Below the pieces are notes generated by a model. It searched no databases. It was not told where the DNA came from and worked only from the letters and a program-made list of their open reading frames with translations. The translations under genes and the position numbers were made by a program. Of a DNA stretch of 40,854 nucleotides, positions 9,129 to 16,648 are shown piece by piece. Each line of letters opens with the position of its first letter. Within the stretch, counting starts at the first letter, position 1. Source of the stretch: Planctomycetaceae bacterium (GTDB taxonomy: Bacteria > Planctomycetota > Phycisphaerae > Phycisphaerales > SM1A02); contig JAJTGL010000018.1 of assembly GCA_021297795.1 (NCBI GenBank), forward strand, positions 1 through 40,854. The letters run 5' to 3'.

Positions 9129-9875
9129 ATGCCCGACTGGACGCACGAACTTCCCCCGCTTCCCGCGCGGCCTGCGCGCATCCTCCTCTTCATCGCGATG
9201 GCGGGAGAGGCGGCACCGATCGCACATGCGCTCGGCCTCAGGCAGGGCGCATCAGCCAACACATCAACCAGCGCATCGATCGAGCTCGTCGTGCCCGGTG
9301 CCGATCCGATCGTCGGTGTCGATCGGATCGGGCCCGCCTACGCGTCCTGGGCACTCACGCGCGCTATCGCCGTGCGTCGCCCCGATCTCGTGGTCAACAT
9401 GGGTACCGCCGGCGGCTTCGCCGCGCAGGGGCTCGGAATCGCCGACCTTGTCCTCGCGCGCGACACGATGTTCCACGATGCGCGCGTCGCACTCCCGGGT
9501 TTCGATGCCATCGCCCGCGCACACACGCGATTGTCGCCGAGCGACGCCACGCTCGACGCGCTCGCCACCGCGCTCGGCGCGCGCGTCGGACTGGCGTCGT
9601 CGGGTTCAAGCCTCGACGCGACCGACGGCGAGATGGCGCTCTTCGCCCGCACGCGCACGCTGGCGAAGGACATGGAGCTGGCCGCGATCGCATCCGTCTG
9701 CGCCGCCGAGCGGCTCCCGCTCGTCTCACTGAAGGGCGTCACCGACCTCGTCGACCACGCCCACGCCGGCGGCGAACCGGCGCACGAGGCGTTCGTCCGC
9801 AACCTCGCGCGCACCTGCGCGCGCCTCGCCGAGGCCGCACCGGTGCTGCTCACGGCGCTTCGCGGCGAGGATTGA
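9129..9875 (+). CDS. mtnN: MTA/SAH nucleosidase-like protein (plant-type MTAN)
   Basis: A 248-residue phosphorylase-superfamily protein, predicted to cleave adenine from 5'-methylthioadenosine and perhaps S-adenosylhomocysteine. Key segments are DLVVNMGTAGGFAAQGLGIAD, SSGSSLDATDGEM, and KDMELAAIASVC (the ribose-binding Met-Glu), followed by LVSLKGVTDLVD. The block after that, PAHEAFVRNLARTCARL, follows plant MTAN (AEEFLQNL) rather than the E. coli Pfs pattern. The usual DMEG is DMEL here. Futalosine hydrolase (MqnB) belongs to the same superfamily and cannot be excluded. It lies 49 bp after the metallo-hydrolase on the same strand. Confidence 0.72.
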   Translation: MPDWTHELPPLPARPARILLFIAMAGEAAPIAHALGLRQGASANTSTSASIELVVPGADPIVGVDRIGPAYASWALTRAIAVRRPDLVVNMGTAGGFAAQGLGIADLVLARDTMFHDARVALPGFDAIARAHTRLSPSDATLDALATALGARVGLASSGSSLDATDGEMALFARTRTLAKDMELAAIASVCAAERLPLVSLKGVTDLVDHAHAGGEPAHEAFVRNLARTCARLAEAAPVLLTALRGED

Positions 9876-9958
9876 GTTCTCGGAATAGGCGCTCGACGGC
9901 GGGTCTTGAGGGCCTCTCGCGCCTTCGCGCGCGATTCCAGTGCATTCCCGCGTCCGAA

Positions 9959-9989
9959 CCAAGGTTGATCGAACGGGTTGCTGTCGCTC
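9959..9989 (+). promoter_or_regulatory. Bipartite motif copy 1: CCAAGG-N16-CTGTCGCTC
   Basis: CCAAGG at 9959-9964, exactly 16 nt, then CTGTCGCTC at 9981-9989. It shares both boxes and the spacing with five other intergenic sites in this window. Read as a promoter-like pair, it would give the 10286 gene a second, upstream start. Whether it acts as DNA or RNA cannot be told from sequence. Confidence 0.45.
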
Positions 9990-10112
9990 TCGGCGGTGGG
10001 AGAACGGGGTTCGGAATGCGCCTCGTCGCGCCGCCGTCCCGCGAGAGGGCGCGGCGCGCCGGGGTCCGGATCGTCGCCTTCGAGAGGCAACTTCAAATTT
10101 CTCCACCGACCT

Positions 10113-10143
10113 CCAAGGTTGCCGCGGGGAAGTGCTGTGTCTC
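10113..10143 (+). promoter_or_regulatory. Bipartite motif copy 2: CCAAGG-N16-CTGTGTCTC
   Basis: CCAAGG at 10113-10118 and CTGT at 10135-10138, 16 nt apart, about 148 nt before the start region of the secreted gene at 10286. The spacer and left flank are nearly identical to the copy at 12350 (CCAAGGTTGCCGCGGGGAAG in both), so these two promoter/leader regions look recently duplicated. Confidence 0.55.
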
Positions 10144-10285
10144 CGGTTGCCCAGAAAGCGGATGCCACACGAGCGGCGGCCCATCCCGGCCGACCCCATC
10201 CGGGCCGGCACGACCTGACCCGCACCTCACGATCACCCCGTCACCAGCCAATCGCCCGCACACCCGAACCCCACCGAAAGCCCCC

Positions 10286-12110
10286 ATGCACGCCCGCATC
10301 CCCCTGGATCCCGCAGATCCCGGGGAGCTTCAGTTACGAAAACGCAGTGCTCAGTTCGGACGCGAACTACGCGGCCATGACCACCACTGGCGAGAGCCCC
10401 AGCAGGTTCATTCGATGGAGCGCATCGACGAACACGCTGTCCCAGTTGGTGTCGAGCGGCGCAAATCACTTCGACTATCCGAAGTCCGTCACCAACAGCG
10501 GCGCCGTCGCGGGCGGTTGGTTCGGTAGTCCGGTCGCGCCCTTCCGTGGCGGCGCCATCTGGCCGAACCCCGGCACCGTACTCGCGAACCCGTTCACAAC
10601 GGGCTTCGTGGGCGAACCTGCGTGTGCCGCCGTGCTCGGCTCAACCTACTTCATCACGGAGAGCGCCGCGGGGATGTACTCGTGGAATGGCTTCGGTGCC
10701 CCGGTCTCGCACGATCGTCCCGCCGGGACTGCCAACATCGCCGTGGGCGACGTGGATCGCCTCGGCAACGCGTGCGTCGTGACGGCCGCGCTCGCCGGGA
10801 GGTCTCGCGCCTATCGCTGGGATGCCAGCGGCTTCCAGCTGCTTCCCACGCTGGAGGGATTCGATGCATCCGCTCAAGCGATTTCCGAGGACGGGACTCG
10901 CGTGGTCGGCGTGCTGACCAACGGATCGAACTCGCAGGGCTTCTTCTGGAGCGCATCGACGGGTCTCCTCTCGATGCAGCTTCCCGTTCCCGCCGGCGCA
11001 ACCATCCTTCCGATGCGCATGAGCGGCGATGGCACCTTGGTCTGCGGCAGGTTCTTCATCGGCGTCGTTGAAACGAGGTTCGTCTGGTCGCTCCACGACG
11101 GATACAGGACCGCGAACGCGTTCGCGGTGTCCCGCGGCTACACGCCGTCGAACCCTCTCGATTTCCAGATCCTCGACTTCAACGTCGACGGCAAGACCGC
11201 GCTTGTGAGGGACGGCATCGGCACGCTTCTCCTCAAGAACCTCGGTCGCACGCAGTGCGGTTCGACGGGAAGCTGCTTCGCATCGAAGACGACGCCTGGC
11301 TGCGCCGACGTCACCTGCTGCGAGCGCGTGTGCGCTCTCGACCCCTTCTGCTGCCAGAACACCTGGGATGCACAGTGCGCGATCGAGGCGGAGGCCTCGT
11401 GCCGGACGGGCGCCTCGTGCGGCGATCCGCAACGCATCACCAGCTTCGTGGCCGCGAGTTACGACTATGCCACGGGCTTCGATGCCGTGCCGTCCGATGA
11501 GTCGACCTGCGGTACCGGTGACACGAAGGCGGTCTGGCGAGTCTACCGCGCAACCTGCAACGGAGCCGTGACCATCGACACCTGCACCGAGTTCGCCGAC
11601 GGTCCGATCGTGCTCTCGGTGTACTCGAGCTGCGGCACCGAGATCGCATGCAACGAGGGCGCGTTCGTCGACTGCAACCCCACCGGTCCCACGCGCGCCA
11701 ATGTGGCGTTCGAAGCGACCGCGGGCAGCGACTACCTCATTCGCATCGCCTCGATCGGAGGCGGCGCATCCGGCGCGATGTCGATCTTCTGCGAATCCAC
11801 CTGCGGTGCACCAGGTGCCGGCAGTTGCACGGAGACGCACGCCGGAGCCGGCTGTAGCGACGCCACCTGCTGCGGCACGGTGTGCGTGAACGACCCGTAC
11901 TGCTGCGACAACTCGTGGGACGCGCAATGTGCCGGTGAGGCGAAGACGTGGTGCGCTGCTGCGGGCGACTTCGACCGCGACGGTGACATCGACGCGTCGG
12001 ATCTCGCGGAACTCCTCGCAGGCTGGGGCCTCGGCGGCGCGACCGACATCGATGGCGACGGACTGACCGGCGCCTCCGATCTCGCCGTGCTCCTCGGAAG
12101 TTGGGGCTGA
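10286..12110 (+). CDS. Secreted Cys-rich-repeat protein with dockerin-like C terminus (5' end disrupted)
   Basis: The intact frame runs from about 10330 to 12110 and resembles the gene at 12422: a beta-propeller/HAF-like N-terminal part (AISEDGTRVVGVLTNGSNSQ), two Cys-rich repeats (about 11254-11410 and 11795-11960; pattern CC..VC..DP.CC...WD..C), and a C-terminal pair of EF-hand-like loops (DFDRDGDIDASDLAELLAGWG, second loop DIDGDGLTGASDL) ending in GSWG. The expected signal peptide is missing. ATG 10286 starts MHARIP in another frame, and the good frame is entered only at GSFSYENAVL, so the 5' end carries a deletion or frameshift. The first in-frame ATG after that is 10377. It would be extracellular if intact; function unknown. 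Confidence 0.7.
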
Positions 12111-12127
12111 GTTCCAACACGATCCGC

Positions 12128-12179
12128 GAATACGACGCACGAATACGACGCACGAATACGGCGCACGAATACGACGCAC
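12128..12179. repeat. Four tandem copies of a 13-bp unit
   Basis: Units gaatacgacgcac at 12128-12140, 12141-12153, 12154-12166 (one change, a to g) and 12167-12179. The array sits between the stop at 12110 and the terminator, and its last two bases are part of the terminator stem. It is likely to vary in copy number. Confidence 0.95.
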
Positions 12180-12224
12180 GAGGGCGGCCTCGCGGAGCGA
12201 TCCCGGGGCCGCCCTCGTCGTTTT
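12178..12224 (+). terminator. Rho-independent terminator after the secreted gene
   Basis: A perfect 12-bp stem, acgagggcggcc (12178-12189) with ggccgccctcgt (12207-12218), and a 17-nt loop, followed by cgtttt. It lies 68 bp after the stop at 12110. Confidence 0.8.
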
Positions 12225-12349
12225 CGGACTCTTCCGACATCGGGCGGGCGCGTGGCACGAGCGCGCAGCACGAGGACTTGCACGAGGGCCCGCACGAGGA
12301 CCCGCACGATTCGCTCTCGAGAGAACCCTCATGAAATCTCCGCCCACCT

Positions 12350-12380
12350 CCAAGGTTGCCGCGGGGAAGTCCTGTCACTC
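12350..12380 (+). promoter_or_regulatory. Bipartite motif copy 3: CCAAGG-N16-CTGTCACTC
   Basis: CCAAGG at 12350-12355 and CTGT at 12372-12375, 16 nt apart, 47 nt before ATG 12422. A gaaatc patch lies about 11 nt upstream of CCAAGG. The spacer base gcgggg (12361-12366) can also pair with ccccgc (12386-12391). The element directly follows the upstream terminator, which fits a promoter position. Confidence 0.6.
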
Positions 12381-12421
12381 GGATTGCCCCGCAACGGGCG
12401 CACGCGAGCCAAGGAAAGCCC

Positions 12422-14548
12422 ATGCCGACTCTTTCGCCGAAGAACCGTCCCAACGCCCCGATCTGCTCAACCGCCGCCCTCGCGGTCGGCCTTCTCGCGT
12501 CGACCGCCATCGCAGGTGGCGACAGCGTGGTGATCTACCCCGACGCGACCGGCAGCGACATCGTCTTCCGGGTCAGCCGCGACGGCTCCGTGGTCCTTCG
12601 CTCGTTCTTCCCGACCGCGAGCTCGACGCCCCGCAACGATCGCTGGACTGAGGCGACCGGCGTCACCACGCTGCCGAATCCAGCGTCCGGTCCGTGGATC
12701 GCGAGAAGCCTCAACAGCAACGGCACGGTGTTCGGGGGCGTCACGAATCCACTCGATCCAGGCACGACCCCGAACGCCGGCGTCATCTGCGACCTCCAAG
12801 GCCCGATCTTCCTGGAAAGCACCTCGGCCTACAGCAGTTGCGTCGTCGCACCAAGCACCCCCGGCAGCCCCAAGACGGGTACCCCGCGCTACCGCGCGTT
12901 CCTGGCGAAACCCGTCACCGGCATCGATTTCTATCGACCGGTGATCGGCTACGTTCCGCATTCATCGCCGTTCGATGGCGGAGCCCTCGGTGTGCAGGCC
13001 GCCGACATCCAGAGCGATCGCTGCGCGGGCTACTCGCTCATCGTTTCGAGTGGTCAGCTGCGCACACGGCCGTTCCTCAGCGTCGAAGGTGCCGCAGCGG
13101 TGCAACTGCCGCTGTACGCACCCGACACCGACGGCGAGGTCGTGTTCTTCGCCAACACCAACGGTGCGCTCCTCATGAAGACGTGGCGTACGCTTCCCGA
13201 CGGTAGCCGGCGCTATCGACTCATCCGCTGGGAGAACAGCCTCGACTACGACGTCATCGAACTGCCAAGCGGTGCGACCACGCTTGATGTCTACGGCGTG
13301 GACGACGGGCTCGAGACCGTGGTCTTCAACGCAATGACTCCGTCGGCGAGTACGAGTCCGTACACGATCTGGACCCGCGGCAGCGGCTTCATGACCGCAT
13401 ACAACTATCTCACGTCCCGCGGCATCTACTCCTCCGTCGAGCCCGCTGCGCTCGGGATCTCCGGCGATGGCACCTGCCTGCTCGCCGGTCTCGCAAACAA
13501 CACGATCGTTTTCTATCGGGGACTCGGCGAATCGGCGTGCGGCGGCAACGCGAGCTGCTACACCGCGCACTCGACCCCGGGCTGCTCGGACGAGTCCTGC
13601 TGCGTCTCGGTCTGCGCCGCCGATCCCTTCTGCTGCGGCTCGCAGTGGGATGTGTTCTGCGTCGACCGGGCAAGCCAGTCCTGCCTCGGTTGCGGCGACC
13701 CGGCGAGCGGCGGGTGCTACGTCATCCACCCGGCCCCTGGATGCGCCGATGCCGCGTGCTGCACCAGCGTCTGTGCAGACGACATCTACTGCTGCGAGGC
13801 GCAGTGGGACACGCTCTGCGCGAACCGAGCGCTTGTCCTCTGCCGCTCCGGCAACACCTGCGCAGAAGCGAAGCTCATCGAGTACTCGATCGGCGACGGC
13901 CTCACCATCGATACCCAGGGCATCGCGGGTGACGACGTCGCGACGCCGTGCGGCACGGATGCCACCAAGGCGACGTGGCGCATCCTGCGTCCGACCTGCT
14001 CGGGCGTCACCGAGATCACGCTCTGCACGGGTGCGACCCTCGGCGAGCAGGGCGTCATCACCGTCTTCGATGCATGCGGAGGTACGCCGATCGCCTGCTC
14101 GAACGACAGTCCGAACTGCTCCGGCCCGAACACCGTGTCGGTCAAGGTGTACGCCGACGCCGGCGAGGATCTCCTGGTGCGCTTCTCGGCGGAGAACGGA
14201 GGCGTGATCATCGCCTCGCCGATCGACACCACCTGCACCCAGGTCTGCGGCACGGGCGAGTCGTGCACCACCGCGCACCCGACGCCTGGTTGCAACGACG
14301 CGACCTGCTGCCAGACCGTGTGCACCATCGATCCCTACTGCTGCGTCACCATGTGGGACTCGATCTGCGCCTCCGAATCGACCGACTACTGCTTCGATCC
14401 GGCCGACATCAACCGTGACGGCTCCATCGATGCCTCGGATCTCTCCATCCTGCTCTCGGGGTGGGGTGGCTCGGGACCGTCGGACATCAACGGCGACGGC
14501 ACCACCGACGCGGCCGACCTCGCCGCCCTGCTCGCCGCGTGGGGCTGA
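12422..14548 (+). CDS. Secreted protein with three Cys-rich repeats and dockerin-like C terminus
   Basis: A 708-residue predicted extracellular protein. The start at 12422 is supported by aaggaaag upstream and a signal peptide (ICSTAALAVGLLASTAIAGG). The N-terminal half is beta-rich without a firm family. Three copies of a Cys-rich repeat follow, at about residues 372-420, 423-475 and 608-655, each with GC.D..CC..VC..D.(F/Y)CC...WD..C. The last 50 residues hold two calcium-loop-like units (DINRDGSIDASDLSILLSGWG and DINGDGTTDAADL), ending LLAAWG. The Cys pattern suggests disulfide-stabilised modules. It is a paralogue of the gene at 10286. Function unknown; probably cell-surface or secreted. 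Confidence 0.88.
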   Translation: MPTLSPKNRPNAPICSTAALAVGLLASTAIAGGDSVVIYPDATGSDIVFRVSRDGSVVLRSFFPTASSTPRNDRWTEATGVTTLPNPASGPWIARSLNSNGTVFGGVTNPLDPGTTPNAGVICDLQGPIFLESTSAYSSCVVAPSTPGSPKTGTPRYRAFLAKPVTGIDFYRPVIGYVPHSSPFDGGALGVQAADIQSDRCAGYSLIVSSGQLRTRPFLSVEGAAAVQLPLYAPDTDGEVVFFANTNGALLMKTWRTLPDGSRRYRLIRWENSLDYDVIELPSGATTLDVYGVDDGLETVVFNAMTPSASTSPYTIWTRGSGFMTAYNYLTSRGIYSSVEPAALGISGDGTCLLAGLANNTIVFYRGLGESACGGNASCYTAHSTPGCSDESCCVSVCAADPFCCGSQWDVFCVDRASQSCLGCGDPASGGCYVIHPAPGCADAACCTSVCADDIYCCEAQWDTLCANRALVLCRSGNTCAEAKLIEYSIGDGLTIDTQGIAGDDVATPCGTDATKATWRILRPTCSGVTEITLCTGATLGEQGVITVFDACGGTPIACSNDSPNCSGPNTVSVKVYADAGEDLLVRFSAENGGVIIASPIDTTCTQVCGTGESCTTAHPTPGCNDATCCQTVCTIDPYCCVTMWDSICASESTDYCFDPADINRDGSIDASDLSILLSGWGGSGPSDINGDGTTDAADLAALLAAWG

Positions 14549-14584
14549 GCACGTATCGACCACGTGCATCGCGCGCCCGGCGAC

Positions 14585-15064
14585 TCAGTTGTCGAGCTTC
14601 GGACCGCGCTCGACGCGCGTGATCGAGAGCCGGTAGATCGACGAACCGCCCTGCGGTCCGGCGCCGACGATCATGCGCAGCGGATCCTGCGAAGACTTGC
14701 CGCCGTTGACCGCGATGCGATCCTGAACCACGTGCCAGCGCTCCTGCGCCTCGCCTGCCTCGAGCACGAGATCGACCGAGCCCCAGTTACCGAAGGCGAG
14801 CGTCGCCTCGCCGTCCTCGTCGGTGGTCGCGGTCGCGGGCTTGACACCGCGCGCCTTCGTGCCCGCACCCGCGGCCTCGAGCGCCACGCCTTCGACGGGA
14901 TTTCCCGTGCGGGCATCGACGATCGTCACCAGATAGACACCCGCGCCCTTCGGCACCGACGAGCACGCGCCAAGCACGAGAACGGGCGCAAGAACGGGCG
15001 CGACCAGTGCCGTGGCGAGCAGTCGGCGGGTGATGACGCGAGAGAGGGCGTGCAGCGGCTTCAT
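14585..15064 (-). CDS. Lipoprotein with a transthyretin/Ig-like domain
   Basis: A 159-residue predicted lipoprotein. A signal sequence rich in Ala/Val/Leu ends in a lipobox (LVLGAC), giving a lipidated Cys. The mature part starts YLVTIVDARTGNPVEGVALE and continues with a TDEDGEATLAFG turn, typical of carboxypeptidase-regulatory or transthyretin-like beta-sandwiches. The C-terminal part is a second short beta region. Start 15064 gives MKPLHALSRVITRR, a good n-region. It converges with the 12422 gene and is 95 bp from the MFS stop. Partner and role are unknown. Confidence 0.8.
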   Translation of the reverse strand: MKPLHALSRVITRRLLATALVAPVLAPVLVLGACSSVPKGAGVYLVTIVDARTGNPVEGVALEAAGAGTKARGVKPATATTDEDGEATLAFGNWGSVDLVLEAGEAQERWHVVQDRIAVNGGKSSQDPLRMIVGAGPQGGSSIYRLSITRVERGPKLDN

Positions 15065-15159
15065 GGATCGATTCCTACGTTGGTCCCGGGGTTTCCCTGA
15101 TTCTCTTCTGGTGCTCTTCGGGGTGAGAGGCGCGAAGTGTAGCGCGACCGCGCGTGCGG

Positions 15160-16551
15160 CTACTTCTCGTTGAAGTTGAGATCGGTGCCGTAGCTCTCGC
15201 GAAGCCCAAACGTGGCGAGGATCGCGATCGGCATCACAACCGCCGCCACCGCAAGCGCCGCTTGCCAGGGCGTCAGGCCGATGTCGGGCCCCGAGAGCCA
15301 CAGCCACAAGCCGCCAGTACCCGCCGCCGAGAAGCGCACGACGTTCGGCGCCAAGGTGGCGGCCGTCGCGCGGAGGTTCGTGCCGAACTGCTCGGCCGCG
15401 ACGGTCGCGAACACCGCCCAGAAGCCGCTGGCGAAGCCCGTGAAGCAGATCACCGCGTAGTAGGCGTCGAGCGACCGCGCCGCGACGGTGAAGTAGAGCG
15501 CAAGCGCGACGAGCGTCAGCACGTGGAAGAGCGCGATCGACCACTTGCGCGACCGGAGCCACTGGCCCGCCAGTCCGCTCGCGAGATCGCCCACGGCGAG
15601 ACCGACGTAGCACCACATGATGGACTTTCCGACCGACGGCGTCTGGTCACCGCCGAGGCCGAGGCTCGGCATGATCCGGTCGCAGTACTTGACGAGCGTG
15701 CCGACCACGAACCAGATCGGAACCGCGACGAGGATCGTCGACATCCAGCGCACGAGCCGCTTGCGCGGCCAGAACAGCTTCCAGAACGCGCCGCGTCCAG
15801 CGACGTGCGCGCGCTCGGCGTTCAGGAACACCCCGCTCTCGACGACGCCGACGCGCAGCGCGAGGAGCGCAAGCCCGAGGACGCCGCCGATCACGAACGC
15901 CGTGCGCCAGCCGACGAACTGCGTGGTGAAGTAGCCCGCCACCGCGCCGAGGATGCCCACCGCCGCGACACACGTGGTCGCGAGGCCGCGTCGCTCGCGG
16001 CTCACAAGCTCGGAGACGAGCGTGATGCCTGCACCGAGCTCCCCCGCGAGGCCGAAGCCCGCGACGAAGCGCAGCACGCCATACTGGTTGATCGCGCTCC
16101 CGAGCCCGATCGCGTGGAGAAAACCCGCCGATCCGTTCGGGTCGACGTCGGCCACCGCCGCGTTCAGGAGGTTCGCGACCGAGTAGCAGAGGATCGAGCC
16201 GAAGAGCACGCTCAGGCGTCCGCGGCGGTCGGCGAGCACGCCCCACACGAGGCCACCCACGAGCAGGCCGGTGGTCTGGAGGATGTTGTCGAGCCACACG
16301 CCGTTGGTCGCGAGGATGGCCGCCCGCTCCTCGGCGCTCTTTCCGGCGAGCTCCGTCGCAAGCAGCTCGCTCAGCGACGAGGTCCGCACGAGGCCGAAGA
16401 GGAGGAGATCGAAGATGTCGACGAAGTAGCCGAGCGCCGCGACCACGATGACGAGGCCGACCGCACGCGTCGAGGGAGAGCGCGACGGGCCACCCGGCTC
16501 CTGGCCGGGCGGCGAAGCGGCTCCGGAGGACTCTCGACGCTTTTCGGACAT
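15160..16551 (-). CDS. MFS transporter
   Basis: A 463-residue permease with about 12 membrane segments and a charged, Pro/Ser-rich N-terminal tail. The first segment is VGLVIVVAALGYFVDIFDLL. The loop 2-3 signature is GVLADRRGRLSVLFGSIL (family G.l.DR.GRr), and FVAGFGLAGELGAGITLVSE followed by SRERRGLA matches the metabolite:H+ symporter-like branch common in Bacteroidetes and Planctomycetes. The substrate cannot be named. It starts at 16551, divergent from the HAF/dockerin gene at 16649, with only 97 bp between them to hold both promoters. Confidence 0.88.
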   Translation of the reverse strand: MSEKRRESSGAASPPGQEPGGPSRSPSTRAVGLVIVVAALGYFVDIFDLLLFGLVRTSSLSELLATELAGKSAEERAAILATNGVWLDNILQTTGLLVGGLVWGVLADRRGRLSVLFGSILCYSVANLLNAAVADVDPNGSAGFLHAIGLGSAINQYGVLRFVAGFGLAGELGAGITLVSELVSRERRGLATTCVAAVGILGAVAGYFTTQFVGWRTAFVIGGVLGLALLALRVGVVESGVFLNAERAHVAGRGAFWKLFWPRKRLVRWMSTILVAVPIWFVVGTLVKYCDRIMPSLGLGGDQTPSVGKSIMWCYVGLAVGDLASGLAGQWLRSRKWSIALFHVLTLVALALYFTVAARSLDAYYAVICFTGFASGFWAVFATVAAEQFGTNLRATAATLAPNVVRFSAAGTGGLWLWLSGPDIGLTPWQAALAVAAVVMPIAILATFGLRESYGTDLNFNEK

Positions 16552-16600
16552 GGCGACAACATACTGGAACGGAGAAATCGGTTGGATTTCGCACCGGGAG

Positions 16601-16631
16601 CCAAGGGTGGGACCACGAAACCCTGTTGCCA
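16601..16631 (+). promoter_or_regulatory. Bipartite motif copy 4: CCAAGG-N16-CTGTTGCCA
   Basis: CCAAGG at 16601-16606 and CTGT at 16623-16626, exactly 16 nt apart, 22 nt before ATG 16649. The right box departs from CTGTCNCTC, but spacing and boxes hold. If it is a -35/-10 pair, the leader of the downstream gene would be only about 15 nt. Confidence 0.5.
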
Positions 16632-16647
16632 GGGTGGAGCGCCACCC
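16604..16647 (+). promoter_or_regulatory. Competing hairpins next to the start codon
   Basis: Three pairings are possible: AGGGT 16604-16608 with ACCCT 16620-16624; ACCCTG 16620-16625 with CAGGGT 16630-16635; GGGTGG 16632-16637 with CCACCC 16642-16647. The middle one excludes the other two, and the last abuts ATG 16649. This could be a translation switch, but only if transcription starts upstream of 16604. Confidence 0.3.
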
Positions 16648-16648
16648 C

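Larger units (their letters stand above)
9876..10285. other. 410-bp non-coding stretch with two CCAAGG-N16-CTGT boxes
   Basis: No coding sequence is supported here, although frames are open because of high GC. It holds two copies of the bipartite motif (9959 and 10113), 154 bp apart. An AT-richer patch (caaattt) lies just upstream of the second copy. Confidence 0.6.

Noticed and set aside
10286-12110. Programmed frameshifting at the 5' end of the secreted gene
   Set aside because: No slippery heptamer with downstream structure was seen, and signal-peptide sequence is missing rather than just out of frame.
12331-12651. Short ORF starting MKSPPTSKVAAGK upstream of the 12422 gene
   Set aside because: It overlaps the secreted gene in another frame and its conserved part coincides with the CCAAGG element; the third copy at 34090 hits a stop codon early, arguing against a conserved peptide.
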